Source: Formosa sp.
GTDB taxonomy: Bacteria > Bacteroidota > Bacteroidia > Flavobacteriales > Flavobacteriaceae
DNA: 64,000 bases
Direction of reading: 5' to 3'
Assembly: GCA_018673215.1 (NCBI GenBank)
Contig: JABHDE010000007.1
Location: forward strand, 1 to 64,000
Positions 18,426-27,722 of this stretch are shown here, piece by piece. Under the pieces are notes generated by a model, which was not told the origin of the DNA, did no database searches, and was given only the letters and a program-made list of their open reading frames with translations. How positions within the stretch are numbered: the first letter of the stretch is position 1; every line of letters begins with the position of its first letter. The position numbers and the translations under genes were made by a program.

Positions 18426-19370
18426 ATGTATATCAAACAAGCATTTAACTTTAATCACGACTGGTGGCTCTATATTGCTGGTTTAGCAATCATTGTTATA
18501 GCAGTTGTTCTTGGACAAATACCATATACAATAATTTTAATCGCAAAAGCTACTGAAGCCGGTTTGGATCTTCAAAATCTCAATTTAAGCCAAACCATGG
18601 GATTAATTGATTCTAATTTGAATCTATTTCTCATGTTACTGTCTTTTGCAGCAGGTTTTTTAGGGGTCTTTTTTGTAGCCAAAACACTCCATCGCCAATC
18701 GATTCGAAGTCTAACGACCTCTCGATTAAAAATAGATTGGAGACGTTTTTGGTTTGCTTTTTTATTTTGGGGAATTATTTCAAGTGGATTGGTGTTGGTG
18801 GACCATTATTTATCCCCTGAAAATTATGTATTTAATTTTAAACTAGTGCCATTTCTGATTTTGGCAGCCATTGCCATTTTGTTGGTGCCGCTTCAAACAA
18901 GTTTTGAAGAATATCTATTTAGAGGGTATTTGATGCAAGGTATAGGTGTGTTATGTAGAAATAGATGGGTGCCTTTAATTTTCACTTCTGTTTTGTTTGG
19001 ACTCCTTCATATTGCCAATCCAGAAATCGAGAAAATTGGTTACGTATTGTTGGTACATTACATTGGAACAGGGTTCTTTTTAGGAATTATAACGCTAATG
19101 GATGAGGGCTTAGAATTGGCCTTAGGGTTTCATGCTGCTAACAACTTGTTTACGGCGCTCTTGGTTACTGCAGATTGGACGGCGTTTCAAACCAATTCGG
19201 TTCTTAGAGATGTATCAGATCCAGATATTGGGTCGACAGAAATATTTGCATCGGTTCTTATTATATATCCTATTCTGATTTTTGTTTTTGCTAAAGTCTA
19301 TAAATGGAACAACTGGAAAGATAAGTTAACAGGACCAGTAACTAATAATGAGTTTTTAAAAACAAACTAA
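18426..19370 (+). CDS. CPBP family intramembrane glutamic endopeptidase
   Basis: Membrane protein of 314 aa with about seven to eight helices and the CPBP (CaaX/Abi) protease motifs. Motif 1 is FEEYLFRGYLMQ (EExxxR), motif 2 FGLLHI (FxxxH) and motif 3 HAANNLF (HxxxN). The family includes Rce1-like proteases and bacteriocin-immunity proteins. It sits 3 nt after menC and 7 nt before menE, so it is co-transcribed with quinone genes. Whether it processes a quinone-related membrane protein is unknown; I know of no required role of this family in menaquinone synthesis. Confidence 0.88.
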   Translation: MYIKQAFNFNHDWWLYIAGLAIIVIAVVLGQIPYTIILIAKATEAGLDLQNLNLSQTMGLIDSNLNLFLMLLSFAAGFLGVFFVAKTLHRQSIRSLTTSRLKIDWRRFWFAFLFWGIISSGLVLVDHYLSPENYVFNFKLVPFLILAAIAILLVPLQTSFEEYLFRGYLMQGIGVLCRNRWVPLIFTSVLFGLLHIANPEIEKIGYVLLVHYIGTGFFLGIITLMDEGLELALGFHAANNLFTALLVTADWTAFQTNSVLRDVSDPDIGSTEIFASVLIIYPILIFVFAKVYKWNNWKDKLTGPVTNNEFLKTN

Positions 19371-19377
19371 AAAGTAA

Positions 19378-20439
19378 TTGAATCAAAACAATTCATATAA
19401 ACACCCACATAGTGCCTTTAAGTTGGAAGGTGTGTTTTATGATAGGATAGGGCTTTCAAGTCTTGCCAAACGATTGATATCTAAGGGAGAAGACTATCAA
19501 GTTTCTTTAGGTGTTTTTATAGCGCAATGGATAGATTCAAGTCCTGAAATTTCATTACAAACTTCTGGCTCAACTGGGTCGCCTAAAACGGTTTTAATGT
19601 CCAAGCAAGCGATGGTGAATTCAGCCATAGCCACTGGTAAATATTTTAAATTAAACCCAGGTAATTCAGCCTTGTCTTGCCTGCCGTTTGAATACATCGC
19701 AGCTAAAATGATGTTTGTTAGAGCCTATGTTTTAGGGTTGGAATTGGATTGCATACTTCCCAGCTCAAACCCCTTTGAAACCGTTTCAAAAAACTATGAT
19801 TTTTGTGCGATGGTTCCCCTGCAATTAGAAAATTCTATCGATTATTTACATCACATTAAAACACTGATTGTAGGAGGTACAAAGCTTTCGAAAGCTTTGA
19901 AATATAAACTCACAAAATCACCATCTACTATTTATGAAACTTTTGGGATGACAGAAACGGTCTCACATATTGCAGTTAAAAACATAAGTAAATCTTCTTC
20001 TTTTTTTGAGGGATTACCTTCTGTTTCAATTGAGATAGATAATCGAAACTGCCTAAAGATCTACGCACCTCATTTAGTTTCAAACCCAATTCAAACAAAC
20101 GATATTGTAAAACTTAATTCCAGCACTTCATTTGAATGGATTGGTCGATATGACACAATTATAAATTCGGGAGGAATAAAAATAGCTCCTGAACAATTGG
20201 AACAAAAACTGGAAGGTTTTATTAAAGAACGGTTTTTTATTAGCTCTCAAAAAGACAATACTTTAGGAGAAATTGTTGTTATAATAATAGAACGATCAGT
20301 TCCCTATGAGACTTTAAATTTTGAAATCTTAGAGCCGAGGAGACGTCCTAAACGAATTTATTATGTGGACATGTTTAAGGAAACTGTTTCTGGGAAAATC
20401 AAACGTCAAGAAACATTTGATTTAATTAAACCTGAATAA
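19378..20439 (+). CDS. menE: o-succinylbenzoate-CoA ligase, TTG start
   Basis: Adenylate-forming ligase that activates o-succinylbenzoate to its CoA ester. The P-loop-like motif TSGSTGSPKTVLMS and the A5 region YETFGMTET are clear, followed by the A7/A8 hinge (DTIINSGGIKIAP) and a C-terminal GKIKRQE lysine motif. At 353 aa it is shorter than the usual 450-490, as in other compact Bacteroidota MenE, with a reduced N-terminal domain. The start is TTG: an in-frame stop TAA lies immediately upstream and no nearer ATG exists. The 3' end overlaps the convergent carboxylase gene by 14 bp. Confidence 0.9.
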   Translation: MNQNNSYKHPHSAFKLEGVFYDRIGLSSLAKRLISKGEDYQVSLGVFIAQWIDSSPEISLQTSGSTGSPKTVLMSKQAMVNSAIATGKYFKLNPGNSALSCLPFEYIAAKMMFVRAYVLGLELDCILPSSNPFETVSKNYDFCAMVPLQLENSIDYLHHIKTLIVGGTKLSKALKYKLTKSPSTIYETFGMTETVSHIAVKNISKSSSFFEGLPSVSIEIDNRNCLKIYAPHLVSNPIQTNDIVKLNSSTSFEWIGRYDTIINSGGIKIAPEQLEQKLEGFIKERFFISSQKDNTLGEIVVIIIERSVPYETLNFEILEPRRRPKRIYYVDMFKETVSGKIKRQETFDLIKPE

Positions 20440-22054
20440 CTCCCATATTAAACGCTTTTTCAATAGGTGCATGATTGGCAGCTTCGATTCCCATACTAAT
20501 CCAGTCTCTTGTGTCTGTTGGATCAATGACAGCATCTGTCCAGATTCGAGAAGCCGCATAATAAGGAGATACTTGTGCGTCGTAACGCGATTTAATTTTG
20601 TCCAGCAATTCAGCTTCTTTTTCTTCTGTTATTGTTTCCCCTTTCTTTTTTAAGGAAGCGGTTTCGATTTGCAACAATACTTTCGCAGCACTATTTCCAC
20701 TCATAACAGCCAATTCAGCACTAGGCCAAGCAACTATAAGGCGCGGATCGTACGCTTTGCCACACATGGCATAATTTCCAGCACCATAACTGTTGCCAAT
20801 TATAACAGTGAACTTTGGAACTACACTGTTACTCACAGCATTTACCATCTTAGCTCCGTCTTTTATAATTCCACTATGTTCGCTTTTACTGCCCACCATA
20901 AATCCAGTGACATCTTGTAAAAATACCAATGGTATTTTTTTCTGGTTACAATTTGCAATAAATCGAGTCGCCTTATCTGCACTATCGTTATAGATCACTC
21001 CTCCAAACTGCATTTCTCCTTTGGCGTTTTTTACAAGTTTACGCTGATTTGCTACAATTCCAACGGCCCAACCTTCAATACGCGCATAGGCAGTAATAAT
21101 AGATTTGCCATAATCAGCTTTGTATTCTTCAAACTCAGAATTATCTACCAAACGTTTGATTATTTCATACATATCATATTGATCGGCTCTTGATTTTGGA
21201 AGAAGTCCGTACAAGTCTTCAGGATTTTCTTTTGGTTTTTTAGAAACAATTTTACTAAAACCAGCTTTTTCAAAATCCCCGATTTTATCCATAATGGATT
21301 TGATTTTTTCGAGAGCATCTGCATCATCTTTGGCTTTGTAGTCGGTAACTCCACTGAGTTCACAATGGGTTGTCGCACCTCCTAAAGTTTCATTATCAAT
21401 AGTTTCTCCAATAGCTGCTTTTACCAAATAGCTCCCTGCCAAAAAAATACTCGCAGTTTTATCTACAATGATTGCCTCGTCACTCATAATAGGCAAGTAT
21501 GCGCCCCCGGCAACACAGCTTCCCATAATTGCCGAAATTTGAGTAATTCCTAGACTGCTCATTTGAGCATTATTTCTAAAAATACGTCCAAAGTGTTCTT
21601 TGTCAGGAAAAATTTCATCTTGCATTGGCAAATAGACCCCAGCAGAATCGACTAAATAAATAATTGGTAATTTATTTTCAATAGCAATTTCTTGTGCTCT
21701 GAGGTTTTTTTTAGCAGTAATTGGGAACCAAGCTCCTGCTTTTACAGTCGCATCATTAGCAACAACAACACATTGTTTTCCTTTGATATATCCAATTTTC
21801 ACCACAACACCACCTGATGGACAACCACCATGAGCAGCATACATTCCATCACCGGCAAATGCACCGATTTCAATGGATTTTGATTTAGTGTCCAATAAGT
21901 AATCAATACGTTCGCGAGCGGTCAATTTGCCTTTGGCATGTTCTTTTTCAATTTTGGATTTTCCACCCCCTAATTTAAGTTGCGATAAACGTTTATTTAA
22001 ATCTGTTACGAGTAGTTTATTATAATCCTCGTTTTTGTTGAAGTTTAAATCCAT
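20426..22054 (-). CDS. Acyl-CoA carboxylase carboxyltransferase (beta) subunit
   Basis: Carboxyltransferase of 542 aa that moves CO2 from carboxybiotin to an acyl-CoA. The N-terminal crotonase-like half has GKLTARERI and PIIYLVDSAGVYLP, with oxyanion residues in MGSCVAGGAYLP. The C-terminal half has FLQDVTGFMVG and GNSYGAGNYAM. The sequence resembles methylcrotonyl-CoA carboxylase (MccB) more than propionyl-CoA carboxylase (PccB), because of the SCVAGGAYLPIMSDE block. The biotin carboxylase alpha subunit is not next to it, so the substrate stays open: leucine degradation is likely, propionate possible. Confidence 0.88.
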   Translation of the reverse strand: MDLNFNKNEDYNKLLVTDLNKRLSQLKLGGGKSKIEKEHAKGKLTARERIDYLLDTKSKSIEIGAFAGDGMYAAHGGCPSGGVVVKIGYIKGKQCVVVANDATVKAGAWFPITAKKNLRAQEIAIENKLPIIYLVDSAGVYLPMQDEIFPDKEHFGRIFRNNAQMSSLGITQISAIMGSCVAGGAYLPIMSDEAIIVDKTASIFLAGSYLVKAAIGETIDNETLGGATTHCELSGVTDYKAKDDADALEKIKSIMDKIGDFEKAGFSKIVSKKPKENPEDLYGLLPKSRADQYDMYEIIKRLVDNSEFEEYKADYGKSIITAYARIEGWAVGIVANQRKLVKNAKGEMQFGGVIYNDSADKATRFIANCNQKKIPLVFLQDVTGFMVGSKSEHSGIIKDGAKMVNAVSNSVVPKFTVIIGNSYGAGNYAMCGKAYDPRLIVAWPSAELAVMSGNSAAKVLLQIETASLKKKGETITEEKEAELLDKIKSRYDAQVSPYYAASRIWTDAVIDPTDTRDWISMGIEAANHAPIEKAFNMGVIQV

Positions 22055-22137
22055 GGTGCTTATCTTTGTTAAAACAAAAATAACATTATTCTTTGATTTT
22101 TATGTTTTTGTTTAATGAACAATTTTAAATACAAGAA

Positions 22138-22869
22138 ATGACACTCGTTTTTCATACAGCCTCTTCAAGAGGATTTGCCAATCATGGATGGTTGCAAGCC
22201 AATCATTCTTTTAGTTTTGCAAACTTCTATGACCCTAAAAAAATGAATTTTGGAGCATTGAGAGTTCTAAACGATGATTTAATCGCACCAAGTATGGGAT
22301 TTGGAACCCATCCTCACGACAACATGGAAATCATCACTATTCCACTTTCGGGTCTTTTGAAGCATAAAGATTCTATGGGAAATTCATGGGAAGAAGTTAA
22401 AGCAGGCGAAGTACAAGTCATGTCAGCTGGTACAGGGATTCAACATTCTGAAATTAATGGATCTACTTCAGAATCTTTAAGCTTATTTCAGATTTGGATT
22501 GTTCCAAACAAAAAAAATGTCACTCCACGCTACGATCAACGTTATTTTGAGCAATCTCAAGACGGTGAGTTGCAAGTTTTGGTAACGTCAATAGCGGATG
22601 TATCCACAAGTTCTAGCTTAAAAATTCACCAAGATGCTCAAATTTCTAGAATCAATTTATCAGCAAATAAATCGTTTGAATACACTCTAAAATCGCCAAA
22701 TCACGGAGTTTATATGATGCAAGTCTTTGGAATTTCAAAAATTGATTCTCAAGAAATCAATACAAGAGATGCTGTTGGAATTTCTGAAGTTGATAAATTT
22801 AAAGTTGATGTTTTAGAAGATTCACAACTATTATTTATTGAAGTTCCCGTAACTTTTGGTGAAAGTTAA
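22138..22869 (+). CDS. Pirin family bicupin protein
   Basis: Pirin/YhhW family bicupin of 243 aa. The metal site is seen in the N-terminal cupin: THPHDNMEII (two His) and the GIQHSE block (His and Glu). E. coli YhhW has quercetin 2,3-dioxygenase activity in vitro; the biological role in bacteria is unclear. Soluble and cytoplasmic, with no signal peptide. Monocistronic, divergent from the carboxylase gene. Confidence 0.9.
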   Translation: MTLVFHTASSRGFANHGWLQANHSFSFANFYDPKKMNFGALRVLNDDLIAPSMGFGTHPHDNMEIITIPLSGLLKHKDSMGNSWEEVKAGEVQVMSAGTGIQHSEINGSTSESLSLFQIWIVPNKKNVTPRYDQRYFEQSQDGELQVLVTSIADVSTSSSLKIHQDAQISRINLSANKSFEYTLKSPNHGVYMMQVFGISKIDSQEINTRDAVGISEVDKFKVDVLEDSQLLFIEVPVTFGES

Positions 22870-22918
22870 ACAAATTACATTCTAATTTTACGATATTTGT
22901 TGTTCTAAAATTTTAACT

Positions 22919-23101
22919 ATGGCAATGAATAAAAATACCGTATTGGCTTGGGCCACTTATATAATGATATTTACTGGAGTATCTCTAATCGCCTTGGGTG
23001 CTTTTAGATACAATGAGGTTGCTGGATGGGGATTTGCAGCAGTAGGTATTGGTTTTTTTGCAAATGCTTGGGTGTTTAATGCTTTAAAAGGACGTGTATA
23101 A
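22919..23101 (+). CDS. Small two-helix membrane protein conserved in flavobacteria
   Basis: A 60-aa protein with two hydrophobic segments (about 8-27 and 32-52) and a basic C-terminus (LKGRV). I recall near-identical short proteins under the family name CAL67264 in flavobacterial genomes, of unknown function. The stop codon overlaps the ATG of ettA by one base (TAATG), so the two are translationally coupled. A second in-frame ATG at 22925 is an alternative start. Confidence 0.8.
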   Translation: MAMNKNTVLAWATYIMIFTGVSLIALGAFRYNEVAGWGFAAVGIGFFANAWVFNALKGRV

Positions 23102-24792
23102 TGAGTGATGATAAAAAAATTATCTTTTCAATGTCAGGGGTAACTAAGTCCTACCAAAGTGCAAATACACCTGTCTTAAAAAATATATATCTAAGCTTCT
23201 TTTATGGAGCTAAAATTGGTATTCTAGGACTCAATGGTTCTGGAAAATCTACCTTACTAAAAATTATTGCTGGTGTTGATAAAAATTATCAAGGGGATGT
23301 TGTGTTTTCACAAGATTATTCAGTCGGTTATTTAGAACAAGAACCAAAGCTTGATGAATCTAAAACAGTGATGGAAATTGTTCGAGAAGGAGCGGCGGAA
23401 ACAGTTGCTATTTTAGATGAATACAACAAGATAAATGATATGTTTGGGTTGGAAGAAGTGTATTCTGATGCGGACAAAATGGAAAAGCTTATGAACCGTC
23501 AGGCAGAGCTTCAAGATCAAATTGATGCGGCAAATGCTTGGGAATTAGATACCAAATTAGAAATAGCGATGGACGCTTTGAGAACCCCTGAGGGTTCTAA
23601 AAAAATATCTGTTTTATCAGGTGGTGAACGCCGTCGTGTAGCGCTCTGCCGTTTGTTACTACAAGAACCAGATGTGTTATTATTAGATGAGCCTACCAAC
23701 CACTTGGATGCTGAATCAGTCCACTGGTTAGAGCATCATTTAGCACAATATAAAGGCACTGTGATTGCGGTCACGCATGATCGATATTTCTTGGACAATG
23801 TTGCGGGTTGGATTTTAGAATTAGATAGGGGTGAAGGGATTCCTTGGAAAGGGAATTATTCGTCTTGGTTAGATCAAAAATCGAAGCGTTTGGCACAAGA
23901 AAGTAAGTCCGCTTCCAAACGTCAAAAGACCTTAGAGCGTGAATTGGATTGGGTACGTCAAGGGGCTAAAGGCCGTCAAACAAAGCAAAAAGCACGTTTG
24001 AAAAATTATGATAAATTAATGAATCAAGATCAAAAACAACTTGATGAAAAATTAGAAATATACATTCCTAATGGGCCTCGTTTGGGAACAAATGTGATTG
24101 AAGCAGAGGGTGTCAGTAAGGCATACGATGATAAATTGTTATATGACAACCTAAACTTTAATCTTCCCCAAGCAGGAATCGTTGGAATTATTGGCCCTAA
24201 CGGAGCAGGAAAAACCACCATTTTTAAAATGATTATGGGTGAGGAGACTTCTGATAAAGGAAGTTTTAAACTTGGTGAAACGGCTAAAATCGCATATGTC
24301 GATCAAAGTCATTCAAATATTGATCCTGAAAAATCGATTTGGCAAAACTTTAGTGATGAGCAAGAGCTCATCATGATGGGAGGTCGACAAGTAAATTCGC
24401 GAGCTTACTTAAGTCGTTTTAACTTTTCAGGAAGTGAACAGAATAAAAAAGTAAATATGCTTTCTGGAGGTGAACGGAACCGTTTGCATTTGGCAATGAC
24501 TCTTAAAGAAGAAGGAAATGTATTGCTTTTGGATGAGCCAACAAATGATTTGGATGTGAATACTTTACGTGCTTTAGAAGAAGGACTTGAAAATTTTGCA
24601 GGTTGTGCCGTAGTGATCAGTCACGACCGTTGGTTTTTAGATCGAGTTTGTACACACATTCTTGCGTTTGAAGGCAATTCTGAAGTCTATTTTTATGAAG
24701 GGAGTTTTAGTGAATACGAAGAAAACAAAAAACAACGTTTGGGAGGTGACTTGATGCCTAAGCGAATCAAATATAAGAAGCTAATACGATAA
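23101..24792 (+). CDS. ettA: Energy-dependent translational throttle protein EttA (ABC-F)
   Basis: Soluble ABC-F ATPase of 563 aa that binds the ribosomal E site and gates translation in response to the ATP/ADP ratio. It has two ABC cassettes: Walker A GLNGSGKST and signature LSGGERRR with Walker B LLLDEPTNHLD in the first, GPNGAGKTT, LSGGERNR and LLLDEPTNDLD in the second. The linker between them is the basic KGRQTKQKARLKNYDKL arm that identifies EttA among ABC-F proteins. There are no transmembrane segments. It is followed 2 nt later by a DUF1272 gene. Confidence 0.96.
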   Translation: MSDDKKIIFSMSGVTKSYQSANTPVLKNIYLSFFYGAKIGILGLNGSGKSTLLKIIAGVDKNYQGDVVFSQDYSVGYLEQEPKLDESKTVMEIVREGAAETVAILDEYNKINDMFGLEEVYSDADKMEKLMNRQAELQDQIDAANAWELDTKLEIAMDALRTPEGSKKISVLSGGERRRVALCRLLLQEPDVLLLDEPTNHLDAESVHWLEHHLAQYKGTVIAVTHDRYFLDNVAGWILELDRGEGIPWKGNYSSWLDQKSKRLAQESKSASKRQKTLERELDWVRQGAKGRQTKQKARLKNYDKLMNQDQKQLDEKLEIYIPNGPRLGTNVIEAEGVSKAYDDKLLYDNLNFNLPQAGIVGIIGPNGAGKTTIFKMIMGEETSDKGSFKLGETAKIAYVDQSHSNIDPEKSIWQNFSDEQELIMMGGRQVNSRAYLSRFNFSGSEQNKKVNMLSGGERNRLHLAMTLKEEGNVLLLDEPTNDLDVNTLRALEEGLENFAGCAVVISHDRWFLDRVCTHILAFEGNSEVYFYEGSFSEYEENKKQRLGGDLMPKRIKYKKLIR

Positions 24793-24794
24793 GT

Positions 24795-24980
24795 ATGTTA
24801 GAAATGCGTTCTGTTTGTGAGCACTGTAACAGAGCACTTCCACACAACAGTGAAGAAGCAATGATTTGTGCTTACGAATGTACTTTTTGTAAGAGCTGCG
24901 TTGAAACCATTTTAAACAATAAGTGCCCAAATTGTGGCGGAACTTTTGAGAAACGTCCTATTAAAAAAATTACTTCTTAG
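24795..24980 (+). CDS. DUF1272 zinc-ribbon-like small protein
   Basis: A 61-aa protein matching DUF1272. Cysteine pairs are seen as CEHC near the start, CAYECTFCKSC in the middle and CPNC near the end, giving a likely two-zinc treble-clef or RING-like fold. Function unknown. It is the last gene of the ettA unit, and its end overlaps the convergent DUF6048 gene by 11 bp. Confidence 0.88.
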   Translation: MLEMRSVCEHCNRALPHNSEEAMICAYECTFCKSCVETILNNKCPNCGGTFEKRPIKKITS

Positions 24981-25698
24981 CTTTTTTTAGTAAAGGAATT
25001 AAATAGCTGATGTTGTAGCCAAAACCAACACCAAAATTCCCACTGTCAAAAGTGCGTCCGAACCCTGGAATGTATATATTTTCAAAATTATCGGGCTGTG
25101 TTTCTGATAAACGTCCTTTGATTTGAATATTAAGCCCCACAAAAAGATTGTTAAATACTTCCGCTTTAAACCCAAAAACAAGTTCCAGCCATGCAGCGCT
25201 TAACCCTGTAAATTCCTTACCTTCTAACACTTCAGTTTGTCCCCAAGTTGGATTGTTGGTATCATAAATTGTATAGCTGTTTAAAGTTTGATTGAAGTTC
25301 GAAAGCCCAAAACGAAGTCCTGAATACACCATGTTTTCCATTCCAGCCCAATTGGTGTACATATTATAATCAACTCCTACTTTTAGATATGATCCGTTTG
25401 CAGTGCTATTTAAATAGTCTGTGGACGACGTGCGTTCTTCAATACCGAGATCTGCAGCAACATAGAGTTTATATGCAATGCGGTAATCTGCATTGAGTTC
25501 AAATCCACTGTAGTCAGTTTCTAAAAAGGTGCGTGCAAGTTTACTCGCGTCAACGCCAACCCTCAAGCCGTATTTTTGTTTGACAACTAAACTGTCAGGA
25601 GTTTGAGTGTCTTCTTCTTGCGCATGAAGATTCATACACAGACTTAAATAGCAAATAAGGCTATAAATGAAGTATCTTAACATGGATGTCATTTTCAT
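24970..25698 (-). CDS. DUF6048 family outer-membrane-like protein
   Basis: A 242-aa secreted protein with an N-terminal signal peptide (hydrophobic segment ending at LHAQ) and a beta-strand-rich body of alternating aromatic residues ending in a C-terminal strand pattern, as in small beta-barrels. I assign it to DUF6048, which in Bacteroidota follows a DUF6452 lipoprotein and rlmD, as here. Start chosen at 25698, with an AAGAG-like site 9 nt upstream; it overlaps the DUF6452 gene by 38 bp, and ATGs at 25692 and 25683 are alternatives. Function unknown. Confidence 0.78.
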   Translation of the reverse strand: MKMTSMLRYFIYSLICYLSLCMNLHAQEEDTQTPDSLVVKQKYGLRVGVDASKLARTFLETDYSGFELNADYRIAYKLYVAADLGIEERTSSTDYLNSTANGSYLKVGVDYNMYTNWAGMENMVYSGLRFGLSNFNQTLNSYTIYDTNNPTWGQTEVLEGKEFTGLSAAWLELVFGFKAEVFNNLFVGLNIQIKGRLSETQPDNFENIYIPGFGRTFDSGNFGVGFGYNISYLIPLLKKAKK

Positions 25699-26164
25699 TT
25701 GTTATTTCTCTTATTAATATGTCAGAACCAATCATCCACTGATCGGAATCGGATGTGATAGCAAACGTTTGAATATCAAAAATTGTTTTATACCCGCAGG
25801 CTCTCGAAACATATACATCTTCAGCTTCGTAAGTAATTTTTATTGTATCTGGATTTCCACTGACTACACCATCTACAACATCATAGCTTTTGTATAGTTT
25901 AAATTCTGTTATAATATCGTTTGTTTTTAAGGGGAGTGTAATGGAAGAGCGGGTTGTAACGATTTCATTATAGATTGGAACTTCCAGAACATCAGCATCA
26001 AGACCGATGGCAAAAAGTCCGGGGACTGCCAAAATTTCATCAGGTGAGCTCAGGTTATAAAACTCGATGACAAGTCGGGGAGTGGTCTGAGTGGTTTCAG
26101 GACAAATGTCGTCTTTTTCACAGCTAAAAATGACAATTAAAAATAAACAAATAAACTTTTTCAT
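25661..26164 (-). CDS. DUF6452 family lipoprotein
   Basis: A 167-aa lipoprotein: signal peptide with lipobox VIFSC (Cys about 15), then CEKDDIC and a beta-rich domain with DTIKITYEAEDVYVSRACGYK near the C-terminus. It fits the DUF6452 family of Bacteroidota. It lies 3 nt after rlmD and overlaps the DUF6048 gene, so the three form one unit. Function unknown; a role in the envelope together with the DUF6048 protein is inferred. Confidence 0.78.
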   Translation of the reverse strand: MKKFICLFLIVIFSCEKDDICPETTQTTPRLVIEFYNLSSPDEILAVPGLFAIGLDADVLEVPIYNEIVTTRSSITLPLKTNDIITEFKLYKSYDVVDGVVSGNPDTIKITYEAEDVYVSRACGYKTIFDIQTFAITSDSDQWMIGSDILIREITNENDIHVKILHL

Positions 26165-26167
26165 GGC

Positions 26168-27589
26168 TTATTTTTTAGGGTTACGTTTTTCCAAAAGTAC
26201 AACATTTTCGACGTGATGCGTTTGTGGAAACATATCTACGGCTTGTGTTTTACTAATTTTATAGACTTCATCTAACAAGGCTAAATCTCTTGCTTGTGTT
26301 GCACTGTTACAGCTCACATATACAATTTTTTCAGGGGTAATATTCAAAATTTGAGCCACTACATCTTTATGCATTCCATCTCTAGGGGGATCGGTAATAA
26401 TTACATCAGGTTGTCCATGTGTTTCTATAAATTGGGTATTAAATACAGTTTTCATATCGCCCACAAAAAATTCTACATTACCAATATTGTTTAAGATCGC
26501 ATTTTCTTTCGCGGCACTTATCGCATCGGGTACAGATTCGACTCCAATAACTTTCAGAGCGCTTTTAGCAACAAATTGGGCAATGGTTCCGGTGCCTGTA
26601 TACAGGTCATATACCAATTCTTCCCCTGTAAGACCCGCAAAGTCACGGGTTATTTTATATAAATTAAAAGCTTGATCTGAATTGGTTTGATAAAAAGATT
26701 TTGCATTAATTTTAAAACGCAAACCTTCCATTTCTTCAAAAATATGATCTCTACCATGGTAGCATATAACATCTTGATCGTAGATGGTGTCATTGGCTTT
26801 ACTATTAATAATGTATTGAAGAGAGGTGATTTCTGGAAAGGTTGTTTTTAAATGCTCTAAAAGTGCAATTCTATTTTCGGTATCTTCTTTAAAAAATTGA
26901 ATGACAATCATCAATTCGCCAATACTTGTATTTCGAATCATGAGGGTTCTGAGCACCCCAGTTTGTTGTCGTGTATTAAAGAACGGAATTTTATGTTCAA
27001 TCGCAAAATTCTTCACCGCATTTCGGACTGCATTGGAAGGATCGCCTTGAAGCCAACATTTTTTAACGTCAAGTATTTTGTCCCACATTCCTGGAATATG
27101 AAAACCTAAAGCGTTCCGATCTCCTAGATCTTCTGTTGAGGCAATTTCTTCGACGGTCAACCAACGGCTATCACTAAAGGAAAATTCCATTTTATTGCGA
27201 TAGAAGTATTGTTCTTTAGAACCTAAGATAGGGGTGATTTCTGGCAATTCAAGGTGTCCAATTCTGGTAAGATTATTGACCACTTCTTTTTCTTTGTAAA
27301 AAAGTTGGTGTGAGTAGTCCATATGTTGCCACTTGCAGCCGCCACAAGTTCCAAAATGCTCGCAAGCTGGTTCGCTACGTTTGTCTGATAATTTATGAAA
27401 AACCGTTGCTTTTCCTTCGTAATAGCCTGTACGTTGTTTGAACGTTTGCACATCTACGATATCTCCTGGAACGGCATTTGGCAAAAAGACGACTTTACCG
27501 TCTGGAGCCTTTGCAATGGTTTTGCCTTTAGCGCCTGCATCAATCACTTCTAAATTTGAAAACACTTTGTTTTTATTTCTTCTACCCAT
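26168..27589 (-). CDS. rlmD: 23S rRNA (uracil(1939)-C(5))-methyltransferase
   Basis: SAM-dependent RNA uracil-5 methyltransferase of 473 aa. An N-terminal TRAM domain (about 1-65) is followed by the iron-sulfur cysteine motif CEHFGTCGGCKW (ligands C-x5-C-x2-C). The C-terminal Rossmann domain has DLYTGTGTIAQF, the DPPRDGMH motif and the catalytic Cys in VYVSCNSATQARDL. Features fit RlmD; some Bacteroidota paralogs are called RumA, the same enzyme. Confidence 0.94.
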   Translation of the reverse strand: MGRRNKNKVFSNLEVIDAGAKGKTIAKAPDGKVVFLPNAVPGDIVDVQTFKQRTGYYEGKATVFHKLSDKRSEPACEHFGTCGGCKWQHMDYSHQLFYKEKEVVNNLTRIGHLELPEITPILGSKEQYFYRNKMEFSFSDSRWLTVEEIASTEDLGDRNALGFHIPGMWDKILDVKKCWLQGDPSNAVRNAVKNFAIEHKIPFFNTRQQTGVLRTLMIRNTSIGELMIVIQFFKEDTENRIALLEHLKTTFPEITSLQYIINSKANDTIYDQDVICYHGRDHIFEEMEGLRFKINAKSFYQTNSDQAFNLYKITRDFAGLTGEELVYDLYTGTGTIAQFVAKSALKVIGVESVPDAISAAKENAILNNIGNVEFFVGDMKTVFNTQFIETHGQPDVIITDPPRDGMHKDVVAQILNITPEKIVYVSCNSATQARDLALLDEVYKISKTQAVDMFPQTHHVENVVLLEKRNPKK

Positions 27590-27622
27590 AGGGCAAAAAT
27601 AGAATAAATGAGAGCATAATTC

Positions 27623-27646
27623 TAAGAATTCTATTTAGAATTCTTA
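27623..27646. promoter_or_regulatory. Perfect inverted repeat upstream of the ornithine aminotransferase gene
   Basis: TAAGAATTCT (27623-27632), a 4-nt ATTT spacer and TAAGAATTCT inverted (27637-27646) form a perfect 10-bp palindrome. It lies 77 bp before the rocD ATG and 34 bp before the divergent rlmD start. There is no T tract, so it looks more like a protein-binding operator than a terminator. Regulator unknown. Confidence 0.5.
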
Positions 27647-27722
27647 AATTGCATGATATTATGGATGATTTCTCTCCAATAAGAAGGAATAGTTATTTTA
27701 TAATTTTAAAATTCTCATTAAA

